From contig NZ_BJEA01000001.1 of NCBI RefSeq assembly GCF_005405425.1, positions 62,001 through 126,000 on the forward strand: a DNA stretch of 64,000 nt, in the 5' to 3' direction. The notes below the pieces were generated by a model that saw only the letters and a list, made by a program, of their open reading frames with translations, was not told where the DNA came from and made no database searches. The stretch comes from Lactiplantibacillus modestisalitolerans (lineage in GTDB: Bacteria > Bacillota > Bacilli > Lactobacillales > Lactobacillaceae). Of this stretch, positions 28,381 through 35,850 are shown piece after piece. A program made the translations under genes and the position numbers. Position 1 is the stretch's first letter. Every line of letters begins with the position of its first letter.

Positions 28381-28533
28381 TTTGAGCTCTAAATTAGTGT
28401 TGAGATTGCCGCCAGCAGCAACTGCAACTGGTTGGCTGGAACACTGCGGGCATCGATTTGAATCTTCTTGGCAGATCAATACCATCTATCATAGAATCTT
28501 CTTTTACTTTGAATTTTAACTTGGTTCGCTTTT

Positions 28534-28684
28534 CTGCCTTATAGCTGAAACGTGTTCGGGCCAGCTGATACCTGTGCCTACTACGCTAAGGGCACAATGC
28601 CCAAGGTAGCAAACACGTTACGCTTCCCTGTCTTATTGCCGAAACGTGTTCGGGCCGACTGGTATCTGTGCTTGCTACGCTAAG
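28534..28684. repeat. Imperfect ~57-bp tandem direct repeat in an intergenic region
   Basis: Two copies, at 28534-28590 and 28628-28684, share GAAACGTGTTCGGGCC and then xTGxTAxCTGTGCxTxCTACGCTAAG-like sequence at the same spacing (94-bp period). Between the copies, AACACGTT forms the inverse of AACGTGTT, so the unit could fold. No gene is seen in 28381-28755. It may be a lactobacillus intergenic repeat family. Confidence 0.7.
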
Positions 28685-28755
28685 ACGCCATCGCATAACC
28701 CGCGATAACGCCTTAGCTAGGCAATGCTCAATACCAACCCGTCGGCCCTCACACT

Positions 28756-29379
28756 CTAACTATTCTTAATCACTAGTCCAGTCATCACATCCGCACAATC
28801 CTCACACGCATCCAGCACCTTCTCAAACCCGGAGTACACCTTCTGCCAACGAATAATGTTAATCGGATCCTGCTCCTCTTCGAACAAGCGCCGCAAATTA
28901 TGCGTATACAAATGATCGCCCTCCGACTCAATCCGGTTCGCGGTTTCAATATTTTTAGTCAGCGTCTTCGAATTCGCAAAATGGGCAAACTCCTTGACCG
29001 ACTGCTGCACCGCCACCACCGCCTCACAAATCAGCTCAATAAATTTTTCCGTATCCGGGCGCATCGTCTGGATATGTAAATAATAGAATTCATAAGTTAG
29101 CCCACTAATGCCGTCAATAATATTATCTAATTTATCAACCAGTTGGACGATGTCCTCCCGATCAATTGGGGTAATGAACGAAACGTACAGTTGGTTCATA
29201 ATTTCTTTGACATCGCCGTCCCCATTATTTTCAATCTTGTGAATTTGCTCACCCTTCGTCGCTAGCTGGTCCGGACTAAAATTCGTAATGATGTCATTTA
29301 AAACGTTGCTGGCATCCCGAGCATCCGTCGCCATGTGCGCCATCGCGCCAAAAAAGTCGTATCCGCGTTTACGTGCCAT
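28756..29379 (-). CDS. DUF47/PhoU-like protein, phosphate transport accessory
   Basis: A 207-residue all-helical protein starting MARKRGYDFFGAMAHMATDA, with E-x-x-x-D-rich metal-binding helices (IEnNGDGDVKEIMNQLYVSF and IESEGDHLYTHNLRRLFEEE). DUF47 proteins are PhoU relatives encoded with PiT transporters and are thought to regulate them. Here it follows the pit gene after 12 bp, with AGGAGGAAAGCAAG before ATG 29379, so the two form an operon. Standard length. Cytoplasmic. Confidence 0.9.
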   Translation of the reverse strand: MARKRGYDFFGAMAHMATDARDASNVLNDIITNFSPDQLATKGEQIHKIENNGDGDVKEIMNQLYVSFITPIDREDIVQLVDKLDNIIDGISGLTYEFYYLHIQTMRPDTEKFIELICEAVVAVQQSVKEFAHFANSKTLTKNIETANRIESEGDHLYTHNLRRLFEEEQDPINIIRWQKVYSGFEKVLDACEDCADVMTGLVIKNS

Positions 29380-29391
29380 CTTGCTTTCCTC

Positions 29392-30408
29392 CTAAAAAAT
29401 ACTAATGAACCATTTCGACATAAAATAAGCGATTAAACCGCACCCAGGGAACGTCAGGACCCACGCGAGCACCATGTCAATTACGATTTTCCAATCGACC
29501 GACGACAGTCGTTTAGCCGCGCCCGCTCCCATAATTGCAGTCGTCTTCGTATGGGTCGTCGAAACCGGAATCCCAAAGATTGACGATAAAAACAAAGTAA
29601 TACCAGCACTTAAATCCGCCGAAAAGCCCTGGTACTTCTCTAGCTTGACCATGTCCATCCCGACCGACTTAATGATCCGCATCCCGCCGACTGAGGTACC
29701 AACGCCCATCGTGACTGAGCACAGCACCATCACCCAAATTGGAATCGCAAAACCGCCGCCACTCTTACCGACCAAGCCGTTGTAGTACAACGTCAGCATG
29801 AAGACCCCCATAAACTTTTGCCCGTCCTGCGCCCCGTGTAAAAAGGCCATTGCCATTGCACTGAGTGCCTGACCAACCGTAAACAACTTGTTCGCAAAGA
29901 TCCGGTTAACCCCCTGGAAGAGAAAAATGACCAGCTTCGTGAGTAAGTAGCCGCCGCCCAACCCGAGGACGGTTGAAACCACCAGCCCTATCAGGACTTT
30001 CCACCATTCTACCGGGTTGACGGCGTCCAGCCCCCCAAGGGCAATCGCCGCTCCCGTCAGTCCGGCAATCAGCGCGTGCGATTCACTGGTTGGAATTCCA
30101 AACCACCAGGCCGCCACCGACCAGGTCACAATCGCAAATAGGGCCGCCGCCAGCGCAATCTGACTAGCGTTCCCGCTCTGACTATCAAAACTAACAATGT
30201 TACTAATGGTTTCGGCCACCTGGGCGTTAAACAGCGTCATGACTAACGCGCCAAAAAAGTTCATCACGACCGCCATCCAAATGGCAATGTTCGGCCGGAG
30301 TACCCGGGTGGAAACGGCCGTCGCAATGGCGTTCGGGGCGTCCGTCCACCCGTTAACAAAAATGACGCCCATGACGAGGACCAGGGTAAGGATCAAGGCA
30401 ATGTTCAC
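29392..30408 (-). CDS. pit: PiT family low-affinity inorganic phosphate transporter
   Basis: Membrane symporter of 338 residues with about ten hydrophobic segments. The two inverted-repeat signatures are clear: FVNGWTDAPNAIATAVSTR at the N-terminal half and AFLHGAQDGQKFMGVF with GIPVSTTHTKTTAIMGAGAA in the second half; GIPTSESHALIAGLTGAAIA is the matching first-half motif. It takes up phosphate (as metal-phosphate) across the cytoplasmic membrane. GTG 30408 gives a good distance to GAGAGGAG; the in-frame ATG at 30417 directly abuts that site. First gene of the pit-DUF47 operon. Confidence 0.92.
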   Translation of the reverse strand: MNIALILTLVLVMGVIFVNGWTDAPNAIATAVSTRVLRPNIAIWMAVVMNFFGALVMTLFNAQVAETISNIVSFDSQSGNASQIALAAALFAIVTWSVAAWWFGIPTSESHALIAGLTGAAIALGGLDAVNPVEWWKVLIGLVVSTVLGLGGGYLLTKLVIFLFQGVNRIFANKLFTVGQALSAMAMAFLHGAQDGQKFMGVFMLTLYYNGLVGKSGGGFAIPIWVMVLCSVTMGVGTSVGGMRIIKSVGMDMVKLEKYQGFSADLSAGITLFLSSIFGIPVSTTHTKTTAIMGAGAAKRLSSVDWKIVIDMVLAWVLTFPGCGLIAYFMSKWFISIF

Positions 30409-30554
30409 AAGTCGCATCTCCTCTCAAGTGAAGGTTCGATAACAAAATTAATATTCATTTAACTTAATGATAACGTATTCACAAAGCGCTGTCTGTATGA
30501 AAATTTGAAAGTCACTTTCAAATTTGTAAGCGCAATCATTTCTGAACACGAAAA

Positions 30555-30583
30555 AACCAGTTTAGCTGGCTGCCAAACTGGTT
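30555..30583 (-). terminator. Terminator of the 30595-31158 gene
   Basis: AACCAGTTT pairs with AAACTGGTT over a loop containing GCTGGCTGCC; on the minus strand the stem is followed by six T. It lies 11 bp after the stop codon. Confidence 0.85.
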
Positions 30584-30594
30584 CATTACTTTAA

Positions 30595-31158
30595 TTAAAC
30601 TTTGGAATCCGGATAGCCGGTATGGGCGACAATCTCCGAATAAGTATCGTGTAGTTTTTGGGCCGCTGCGTGCCAACCAGACTTTAAGAGTGGAATTAAG
30701 TGCAGCGGATCTTCAACTGGCAGGTTATGCTGCCGCGCAAACTGACAAATGGCCGGTAACACGTCCATGTCAGAATTAGCAAAATAATAATTGCCCTTGG
30801 AACTTAAGACAAAAATAGTCGCTCGAAACGCATGCCGCGGATCTAGCCCTGCCTGAACGTGCCAGCGAATGGCGCCAATCTGGACCTTATCGATTGCGTC
30901 TAAGGGCATTTCACCCAAATTACGCCCCTCCGGCGACCACAACACAACCTTGCTGGGCGTTAACTCAACCGTCGCGTGCTTTTCACTCCGCGTCCCCGAT
31001 AACCGCCGGAACCAATTTTTTTCTGGTTTCGGTTGCGGATATTCACGCCCCTGAATTTCAAAGTGGAACGGTACGATGCACTTTTGCGCCCGCTCGATGG
31101 CCCGGTAATGCCCGGCGATTTGATGATTCTCGAAAATCGATGCCATTGGTTTGAACAT
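30595..31158 (-). CDS. Conserved-looking protein of unknown function
   Basis: The 187-residue protein has no recognised family. The middle (HATVELTPSKVVLWSPEG, then GEMPLDAIDKVQIGAIRW and FVLSSKGNYYFAN) alternates strands as in PH-like or GRAM-like domains, and the C-terminal part is helical (AICQFARQHNLPVEDPLHLI). There is no signal peptide or membrane segment. ATG 31158 is preferred over a GTG at 31167 that abuts the AAGGGGTG site. A TATACT -10-like hexamer lies at about 31190. Upstream is a structured RNA candidate ending 66 nt before this gene, so the gene might be under its control. Codon use is normal for the core region. Confidence 0.7.
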   Translation of the reverse strand: MFKPMASIFENHQIAGHYRAIERAQKCIVPFHFEIQGREYPQPKPEKNWFRRLSGTRSEKHATVELTPSKVVLWSPEGRNLGEMPLDAIDKVQIGAIRWHVQAGLDPRHAFRATIFVLSSKGNYYFANSDMDVLPAICQFARQHNLPVEDPLHLIPLLKSGWHAAAQKLHDTYSEIVAHTGYPDSKV

Positions 31159-31223
31159 AGTTTTCACACCCCTTCACCGTCAGTATACGCTTTCATTAAC
31201 GTTCTGACAGCTATTTTGCCACG

Positions 31224-31449
31224 AAAAAAGACGCCAAAATACGAGTCGTAATTCGGCGTCGCCCCGACCATGATACTGATCGCAACTATGTGCAACAATT
31301 TTTAAAGCATGTGTGCAGACAGGTTCAAGCTGAACCTGCCACCCCCAAGCGCGATCTCTACTGACTTGATCACTGCTGAAATCATCGGCTGTCTTTAACT
31401 ACACCTTTCGACTTCATCCCGCAACTAATTTTAGTTGGGTTACTCGACT
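31224..31449 (-). ncRNA. Candidate small structured RNA (~225 nt)
   Basis: A minus-strand transcript is predicted from an extended -10 promoter (31456-31461) to a strong terminator (stem 31230-31260, GACGCC...GGCGTC, then six T). No Shine-Dalgarno and ORF pair is visible inside. Predicted hairpins include CCCAACTA-AAAT-TAGTTGCGGG near the 5' end and a perfect CAGGTTCA-GC-TTGAACCTG-type palindrome at about 31318-31337. The 5' GGCG could pair with the CGCC before the terminator. No named RNA family is recognised; tmRNA, RNase P, SRP and T-box signatures were looked for and not found. 6S RNA is possible. Alternatively it is an attenuated leader of the downstream gene. Confidence 0.5.
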
Positions 31450-31455
31450 ACCGCC

Positions 31456-31484
31456 ATTATAACAGGTTGTTAACCTTTACACAA
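31456..31484 (-). promoter_or_regulatory. Extended -10 promoter of the candidate small RNA
   Basis: On the minus strand TGTTATAAT gives a TGn extended -10 (TATAAT at 31456-31461). TTGTGT (31479-31484) stands 17 bp upstream as a partial -35. Predicted transcription start near 31449. Confidence 0.6.
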
Positions 31485-31513
31485 ACTCGAACTAATTATG
31501 AACTTTTATTCGG

Positions 31514-31553
31514 CCAAAAAAACGCCGCCAAGCACCCTGTGCTTCACGACGTT
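31514..31553 (-). terminator. Terminator of the DUF1149-like gene
   Basis: On the minus strand AACGTCGTGAAGCAC pairs with GTGCTTGGCGGCGTT (two mismatches), followed by seven T. It starts 11 bp after the stop at 31565. Confidence 0.85.
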
Positions 31554-31564
31554 CTTACTTCAAT

Positions 31565-32011
31565 TTAGCTTTCAGCTGGTTGGTTCGGCTGGCTGTCATC
31601 AAAGTCAGCTGGCATAATGGCAAAGTTGCTAGCTTCCGTTGATAACAATGCGGCGTACGCCCGCACCTTAGCGGATAAGGCTGGGATAATGGCCCCATTT
31701 AAGTTGTTCAACATTTCCTGTTCGTCATCTTCTGGCTGTTGATCATTAGCCTGCCGTTCAATGATGCCAACCATTTCACCACTCAAGCGCACGATTGCAA
31801 AAACCGTTGCGGACAAGTCGTACATGTTTTCCTTATACGTCACTTGTAATTGCGCTTGAACGACATCGTCACCGAAGGTCTTCTTCACATCCGGATTAGC
31901 CGGCGTGTAACTAAACTGGCCCTGACCCGGGTTCTCGTCTTCTTCTTTACGGTCGTAAACAATTTGAAAATGTAAATCTTGGATAGCTGAGTTTAAAATT
32001 TCGATATTCAT
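31565..32011 (-). CDS. DUF1149-like (SecB-fold-like) protein
   Basis: This 148-residue acidic cytoplasmic protein has strand-rich blocks (LHFQIVYDRKEEDE, VVQAQLQVTYKENMYDLSAT, VFAIVRLSGEMVGIIER) and a C-terminal helix pair (LNNLNGAIIPALSAKVRAYA, AALLSTEASNFAIMP). The pattern of strands plus the IPALSAKVRAYAAxL segment resembles DUF1149, a Firmicute family with a SecB-like fold and unknown role. The family name is from memory of the pattern and is not certain. ATG 32011 follows AAGGGGAGCG. It is monocistronic with its own terminator. Confidence 0.6.
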   Translation of the reverse strand: MNIEILNSAIQDLHFQIVYDRKEEDENPGQGQFSYTPANPDVKKTFGDDVVQAQLQVTYKENMYDLSATVFAIVRLSGEMVGIIERQANDQQPEDDEQEMLNNLNGAIIPALSAKVRAYAALLSTEASNFAIMPADFDDSQPNQPAES

Positions 32012-32122
32012 ATGCGCGCTCCCCTTTTTATATTATCTTCACCTTAAAGGAAAAGCCGCTAAAATACAATCACATTCGCCGGCTTTTTGTGAATAATTGG
32101 TAAGCAAATGGTAAAGATTGCG

Positions 32123-32151
32123 TTGACGCGGTCAAGCGAACCCCGTAAACT
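32123..32151 (+). promoter_or_regulatory. Promoter of the small secreted peptide gene
   Basis: TTGACG (32123-32128), a 17-bp spacer and TAAACT (32146-32151) are followed by a 30-nt leader with AGGAGGACTG before ATG 32182. Confidence 0.7.
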
Positions 32152-32181
32152 AAAAACATCACTTTTTAGGAGGACTGAGAA

Positions 32182-32370
32182 ATGACCCGTCGGCGACTTA
32201 TTCCAACGCTTCTCGCGGTGGGGCTCGCAGCCAGCTTCGTCTGCACCCCGGATCTAACCGCCCAGGCACTGCGCGTGCGCGGCCCACGGCTACTGCCCCG
32301 TCTTCGGCATCACCGCCGCCCCGCGCGTCATCAAGCGCATCATCAGCATCGCGCGCACCAGCGCCACTAA
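32182..32370 (+). CDS. Small secreted Arg/His-rich peptide precursor
   Basis: The 62-residue product has a signal peptide: MTRRRLIPTLLAVGLAASF, then a likely cleavage after AQA (residues 27-29). The predicted 33-residue mature part contains ten Arg and eight His and no acidic residue (segments such as LRHHRRPARHQAHHQ). Expression signals are excellent: a consensus-like promoter, AGGAGGACTG 7 nt before the ATG, and a strong terminator at 32407-32466. This argues for a real gene in spite of its size. It is unlike known bacteriocins in having no GG leader and no immunity gene. It could be an exported cationic or metal-binding peptide, or a wall-associated protein. Function unknown. Confidence 0.65.
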   Translation: MTRRRLIPTLLAVGLAASFVCTPDLTAQALRVRGPRLLPRLRHHRRPARHQAHHQHRAHQRH

Positions 32371-32406
32371 TACACTGTTATCATCCAATTAACGACCCAT
32401 TGACGA

Positions 32407-32466
32407 AAACCGCCCCCAACCGCCAGCTTAAGAACTTCGGTTCTGGGCGGTTACGCGGCGGTTTTC
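32407..32466 (+). terminator. Terminator after the small secreted peptide gene
   Basis: AAAACCGCC and AACCGCC pair with GGCGGTT and GGCGGTTTT around an inner AGAAC/GTTCT hairpin, followed by TTTT. It starts 37 bp after the stop. Confidence 0.8.
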
Positions 32467-32538
32467 CCCAGTTGCTTTTGCTTGGGCCACTGTCCGTTAT
32501 CACTTATAATAGCTATAAATACAATGGAGGTGGTTTTC

Positions 32539-32979
32539 ATGCCTAGTCGTTATACGCACATCCTCGTTCCCGTTGACAGTTCCGCCGCCGCGCAAGCCGC
32601 GTTCGTCGAAGCCGTCAACATCGCCCAGCGCCACCAAGCCGGCCTGACCGTTCTGTACGTGGTCGACGACGGCGCTTACCACACCCCGGCGCTCGATCCA
32701 GTCCTCACGAAGTTGCTCGATTCCGAGGCCGCCCACGCCCAATCCGCGATGGACGACCGCCAAGCCTTCGTGAAGACGACTACCATCACGGATTTCAAAA
32801 CTGAAATCACGTACGGCTCGCCGAAACGCGCCATTGAAGAGTACGCCAAGACGCACCCTGACATCGATTTAATCGTGCTGGGCGCAACTGGCAAGGACTC
32901 GCCCCACCGCGTCGCAGTTGGCTCCACGACCAGCTACGTGGTGGACCACGCACCGTGCAACGTCATCGTCGTGCGGTAA
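32539..32979 (+). CDS. Universal stress protein (UspA family)
   Basis: A 146-residue single-domain Usp. The N-terminal strand YTHILVPVDSSAAAQAAFVE is typical, and the C-terminal ATP-binding signature is present as LIVLGATGKDSPHRVAVGSTTSYVVDHAPCNVIVV (G-2x-G-9x-G-(S/T) pattern). It is a cytoplasmic dimer, probably nucleotide-binding, induced under stress in related bacteria. ATG 32539 is chosen because ATGGAGGTGG lies upstream; the frame extends further up without similarity. Monocistronic. Confidence 0.92.
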   Translation: MPSRYTHILVPVDSSAAAQAAFVEAVNIAQRHQAGLTVLYVVDDGAYHTPALDPVLTKLLDSEAAHAQSAMDDRQAFVKTTTITDFKTEITYGSPKRAIEEYAKTHPDIDLIVLGATGKDSPHRVAVGSTTSYVVDHAPCNVIVVR

Positions 32980-33213
32980 TTTACTATTTTGCTCATCCTC
33001 TGGGGGTGCGCTGACGCGGAGGCGTTGGGGCATCCTTTTTTGAAAAATATCGATAGCTACGATTGAACATAATTAAAATATTAGAATCAATTGAATATCT
33101 GCTCATAATCATTTTTCCCATATCCTTATCCTTGCCATCCACCTCCATTAAACCTAATCCTGAGAATCAATTAAGGCAGCTACAACAGATACTATCCGAC
33201 ACAACACAAAAAG

Positions 33214-33245
33214 TTCCGTACTGGTAAACTCAAGCCAGTACGGAA
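33214..33245 (-). terminator. Terminator of the toxin-antitoxin operon
   Basis: A perfect 11-bp stem (TTCCGTACTGG with CCAGTACGGAA), followed on the minus strand by CTTTTTG. It lies 6 bp after the toxin-candidate stop. Confidence 0.88.
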
Positions 33246-33250
33246 ACCAA

Positions 33251-33688
33251 TTACTTATAGTTATACTTATGATTTGGATCTATCCTACAAAGGCAAAAAT
33301 AATTTTGCTCATTGTAATAACCATGAACCCGAAACTGTCGGCTTCCATTATCAAAGTGAAATACTTCTCTTTCAACACCACCGATGACCTCTTTATTTTT
33401 AGCGCCATGCGGCCCATCGGTTCTTAAAAAAAGCTTTTCAACTTCAGTAATTGTTAAATGTCTCCCAACTGTCTTAGAAATAAACTCACCAAAGCCCTTA
33501 GCACCTTCTGTTTTTGCTTTTTTAAACGTATAGGGGGAAATTAACGCATCGGTTAACGCTATTTTAAACATCACTGTGGACTTAGAGGTCAATACCTTAT
33601 TACTACTAGTATTGGCAATATTTTTATTTGTTAAAACTTCATTTACTTTTTTAGTTGGAATATTTTTTCTGGTTAACTTTCTACCCAT
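33251..33688 (-). CDS. Putative toxin of a Panacea-type toxin-antitoxin pair
   Basis: The 145-residue basic protein begins with a Lys/Asn/Thr-rich segment (MGRKLTRKNIPTKKVNEVL) and has a compact C-terminal part with VGRHLTITEVEKLFLRTDGP, EVFHFDNGSRQFRVHGYYNE and FCLCRIDPNHKYNY. I do not recognise its family. The last block, strands ending in D-x-N-H-K, is vaguely like RelE-fold toxins. It starts 2 bp after the stop of the Panacea-domain gene, and Panacea antitoxins are typically paired with diverse adjacent toxins, so a toxin role is inferred from context. The operon is closed by a strong terminator. Confidence 0.6.
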   Translation of the reverse strand: MGRKLTRKNIPTKKVNEVLTNKNIANTSSNKVLTSKSTVMFKIALTDALISPYTFKKAKTEGAKGFGEFISKTVGRHLTITEVEKLFLRTDGPHGAKNKEVIGGVEREVFHFDNGSRQFRVHGYYNEQNYFCLCRIDPNHKYNYK

Positions 33689-33690
33689 TT

Positions 33691-34134
33691 CTAGTCACCA
33701 TTATAGATACTTAGATAGAAATTACGCATCGTTTTGGTTGCAATCTCATTATTACTTGGTGCATTAAGATTTAAACCAATCCGAGCTTCTTGCCACGGAG
33801 CTTCAGAATGGGTCAACGCCTCCAACTCGTTACCAGATTTATCACCATAAGTTACCCAAACAGATTCCAATAACCCGCTTAGTGGTTCTCCAATATCAGG
33901 ATTGCCAGTTTTAGGTGTATCAATATCCGTCCAACCATATTCCTTGTATTCCTGATACAAAGTCGGCGATACGGGACCGTGCACCCAAGCTTCAAACTTA
34001 TCATCATCGATAATTGATTTATTGAAAAGGGCCCACCCCCATGCAACAGCATAATACGACAGTTTCTGTAATTTTTTATCACTCATAGGTTCTTTACTGA
34101 TAAACCAAGCCGCAACGTCATTAATGTTGTACAT
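33691..34134 (-). CDS. Panacea (SocA-like, DUF4065) domain antitoxin
   Basis: A 147-residue Panacea-domain protein. The signature is clear: YNINDVAAWFISKEPMSDKK and LQKLSYYAVAWGWAL, then FEAWVHGPVSPTLYQEYKEY GWTDI. Panacea-domain proteins are promiscuous antitoxins (PanA) that neutralise many different toxins, often acting on translation or membranes. ATG 34134 is used because GGAGGG lies 6 nt upstream; an ATG at 34140 abuts the site. Gene order (antitoxin first, toxin candidate 2 bp downstream) and a shared terminator fit a TA operon. It lies just downstream of tRNA-Arg, a common insertion spot for accessory genes. Confidence 0.85.
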   Translation of the reverse strand: MYNINDVAAWFISKEPMSDKKLQKLSYYAVAWGWALFNKSIIDDDKFEAWVHGPVSPTLYQEYKEYGWTDIDTPKTGNPDIGEPLSGLLESVWVTYGDKSGNELEALTHSEAPWQEARIGLNLNAPSNNEIATKTMRNFYLSIYNGD

Positions 34135-34301
34135 TTTCATCCCTCCAATAACTTTCATATCTATATATATGTTACCCAAAGGCGAACATACTTTCAAGCA
34201 ATTTCATCTAGACGTCATTGAACACAAATAATTGCAGGCAACACTTTCCAGAATGGTTTCGTGGTCCCAAATACCGCTTTTAAGCGTTTCGCTTAAAACA
34301 A

Positions 34302-34345
34302 AAACCGCTTCATATCAACGTTCTGCGTCGATACGAACCGGTTTT
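34302..34345 (-). terminator. Terminator of tRNA-Arg
   Basis: AAACCGGTTCGTATCGACG pairs (with bulges) with CGTTGATATGAAGCGGTTT on the minus strand, followed by TTG TTTT. A further AAGCG/CGCTT hairpin lies at 34273-34286. Confidence 0.7.
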
Positions 34346-34358
34346 ATTGGTATTCAAA

Positions 34359-34431
34359 TGACCCCACCCGGACTCGAACCGGGATCAACCGCTTAGGAGG
34401 CGGGTGCCCTATCCAGTTGTGCTATGGGGCC
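34359..34431 (-). tRNA. tRNA-Arg (anticodon CCT)
   Basis: The minus strand folds as a cloverleaf: acceptor GGCCCCA with TGGGGTC (one G-U), T-arm CCGGTTCGAGTCCGG, and an anticodon loop CTCCTAA with anticodon CCT (34395-34397). CCA is not encoded. It reads AGG codons. Accessory genes (Panacea pair) follow at its 3' side. Confidence 0.93.
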
Positions 34432-34491
34432 ATAACAATCCGTAAAATATCATCTCACGGATTATCATTTTTGGCAATTGCTGATTGTTAA

Positions 34492-35838
34492 TTAATCGCC
34501 AAACCGGTCACGATTCTTCTTACGCATACCCTTTTTCTTGGAATGCTTCTTACTACCGTGACGCTTCTTATGAGTCGGCTGCGCGGTTCGCAGCTGCCGC
34601 TTTTCCTCACTCGGTGGTGTCACCCGCTTGACTGAATCGGGATGGCCCGCCGACTGACGCCGGTGCCGGCCGTTCAGCGCCTCACCGGATTTTTCCGGGT
34701 GCTCAAAGGTTAGCGGTGGCACAACTTTACTTGGCTTAGTGTCCACGATTTGATAATCGACCAAGTAGCCCGGCTGAATGGTGTAAGTGCTCGACGCCAT
34801 CAGTTTCTTGAAATCGCGAATATCGTGGTCATCCCCCAGCGTCAGCACGAGGCCGTCAGCGCCCATCCGGCCCGTCCGACCCGCGCGGTGCACGTACGTC
34901 GTTAGGTCCTTAGGCAACTGGTAGTTGATAACGGCTGGCAGCTCCGGTACGTCCAGTCCGCGTGCCGCCAAATCGGTCGTCAGCAGCAATTCGACCTTGC
35001 CCTGCCGGAAGAGTCGGAGCGCCCTTTCGCGCTCAACCTGCCGCTGATTACTCGTCAGCGCCACGTAGCTCACGTGTTGGTGCCGTAAATCGACCGCAAC
35101 GTGTTGCAGGGCCTGCATCTTGTTAAAAAAGACTAAGGCGCGCATGTGGTCGACGCGGCTAATGCGTTTGAGCAGGTCCACTTTATGGCGGTTACCAACC
35201 TGCATCGTTCGGTGGCGAACCGCACCCTGCGTTTGATCAATCCCGCGCACGTCAATTTTTTCGACCGGCTTGCCGAACCACCGCGGTAACTCGTCGAGCA
35301 ACTTGGTTTCCGTCGCCGAGAAGAAACCGAGTTGTAACGTTTCGGCCAGGGTCGCGTCTAAGATGGTTTTAATCTGGTCAAGGGTTTCATCCGTCAGCAA
35401 TTCGTCCGCTTCGTCCACGACCATCAACTTGAGGTGTCCCAACTTTAACTTGCCGTCCGCTAACAGGTTCGTCACCCGGCCCGGCGTCCCAACGATAATT
35501 TCGGGGTGCTTCTTGAGCTTTTCCATCTGGCGTTTCACGTTGGCGCCACCAGTAATTGCCAGCACCTTCGCGTTGACTAGGTTAGCCCAATCACGGACTA
35601 CGCCGGTCGTCTGCATCGCTAATTCCTGCGACGGTGCTAAAATTAACGCCTGCGTGCCGGCCCCGGCTTCGATCATTTCCAGCAACGGCCAAGTGAACGC
35701 CAGCGTTTTCCCAGAACCAGTCGGTGCTAAGCCCAGCACGGACTTGCCCGCCAGTAGCGGTTCCGCGACCGCCGTTTGGATTGGCGACAACGCCGTAAAC
35801 CCGGCCGCTGCAAATTTTTCTTTAAATACGTCTAACAT
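34492..35838 (-). CDS. DEAD-box ATP-dependent RNA helicase (YfmL-like)
   Basis: The 448-residue protein has two RecA domains with motif I (APTGSGKT), Ia (ILAPSQELAMQ), Ib (VGTPGR), II (VVDEADELL), III (FFSATE), IV (ALVFFNK), V (LLTTDLAARGLDVPEL) and VI (YVHRAGRTGRMG). The Q-motif region is SPIQTAVAEPLLAG. A basic C-terminal tail (KKRHGSKKHSKKKGMRKKNR) should bind RNA. Small DEAD-box proteins of this branch assist ribosome assembly or cold adaptation; the exact orthologue is uncertain. It follows the oxidoreductase gene after 12 bp and is probably cotranscribed with it. Confidence 0.92.
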   Translation of the reverse strand: MLDVFKEKFAAAGFTALSPIQTAVAEPLLAGKSVLGLAPTGSGKTLAFTWPLLEMIEAGAGTQALILAPSQELAMQTTGVVRDWANLVNAKVLAITGGANVKRQMEKLKKHPEIIVGTPGRVTNLLADGKLKLGHLKLMVVDEADELLTDETLDQIKTILDATLAETLQLGFFSATETKLLDELPRWFGKPVEKIDVRGIDQTQGAVRHRTMQVGNRHKVDLLKRISRVDHMRALVFFNKMQALQHVAVDLRHQHVSYVALTSNQRQVERERALRLFRQGKVELLLTTDLAARGLDVPELPAVINYQLPKDLTTYVHRAGRTGRMGADGLVLTLGDDHDIRDFKKLMASSTYTIQPGYLVDYQIVDTKPSKVVPPLTFEHPEKSGEALNGRHRRQSAGHPDSVKRVTPPSEEKRQLRTAQPTHKKRHGSKKHSKKKGMRKKNRDRFGD

Positions 35839-35850
35839 AGTGCCTCATTT

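Noticed and set aside
31300-31449. T-box or other riboswitch signature in the RNA candidate (GGGGGTGGCAGG resembles the T-box sequence)
   Set aside because: The conserved T-box core (GGGTGGNACCGCG) is not matched, no specifier loop layout is seen and no aminoacyl-tRNA or amino-acid gene follows.
32980-33050. Terminator after the usp gene
   Set aside because: A GC-rich inverted arrangement ending in TTTTTT is present (about 32996-33042), but pairing is too imperfect to annotate with confidence.
34359-34431. tRNA-Arg as attachment site of an integrated element
   Set aside because: The Panacea pair lies just downstream, but no integrase and no repeat of the tRNA 3' end were found between 33.0 and 34.3 kb.
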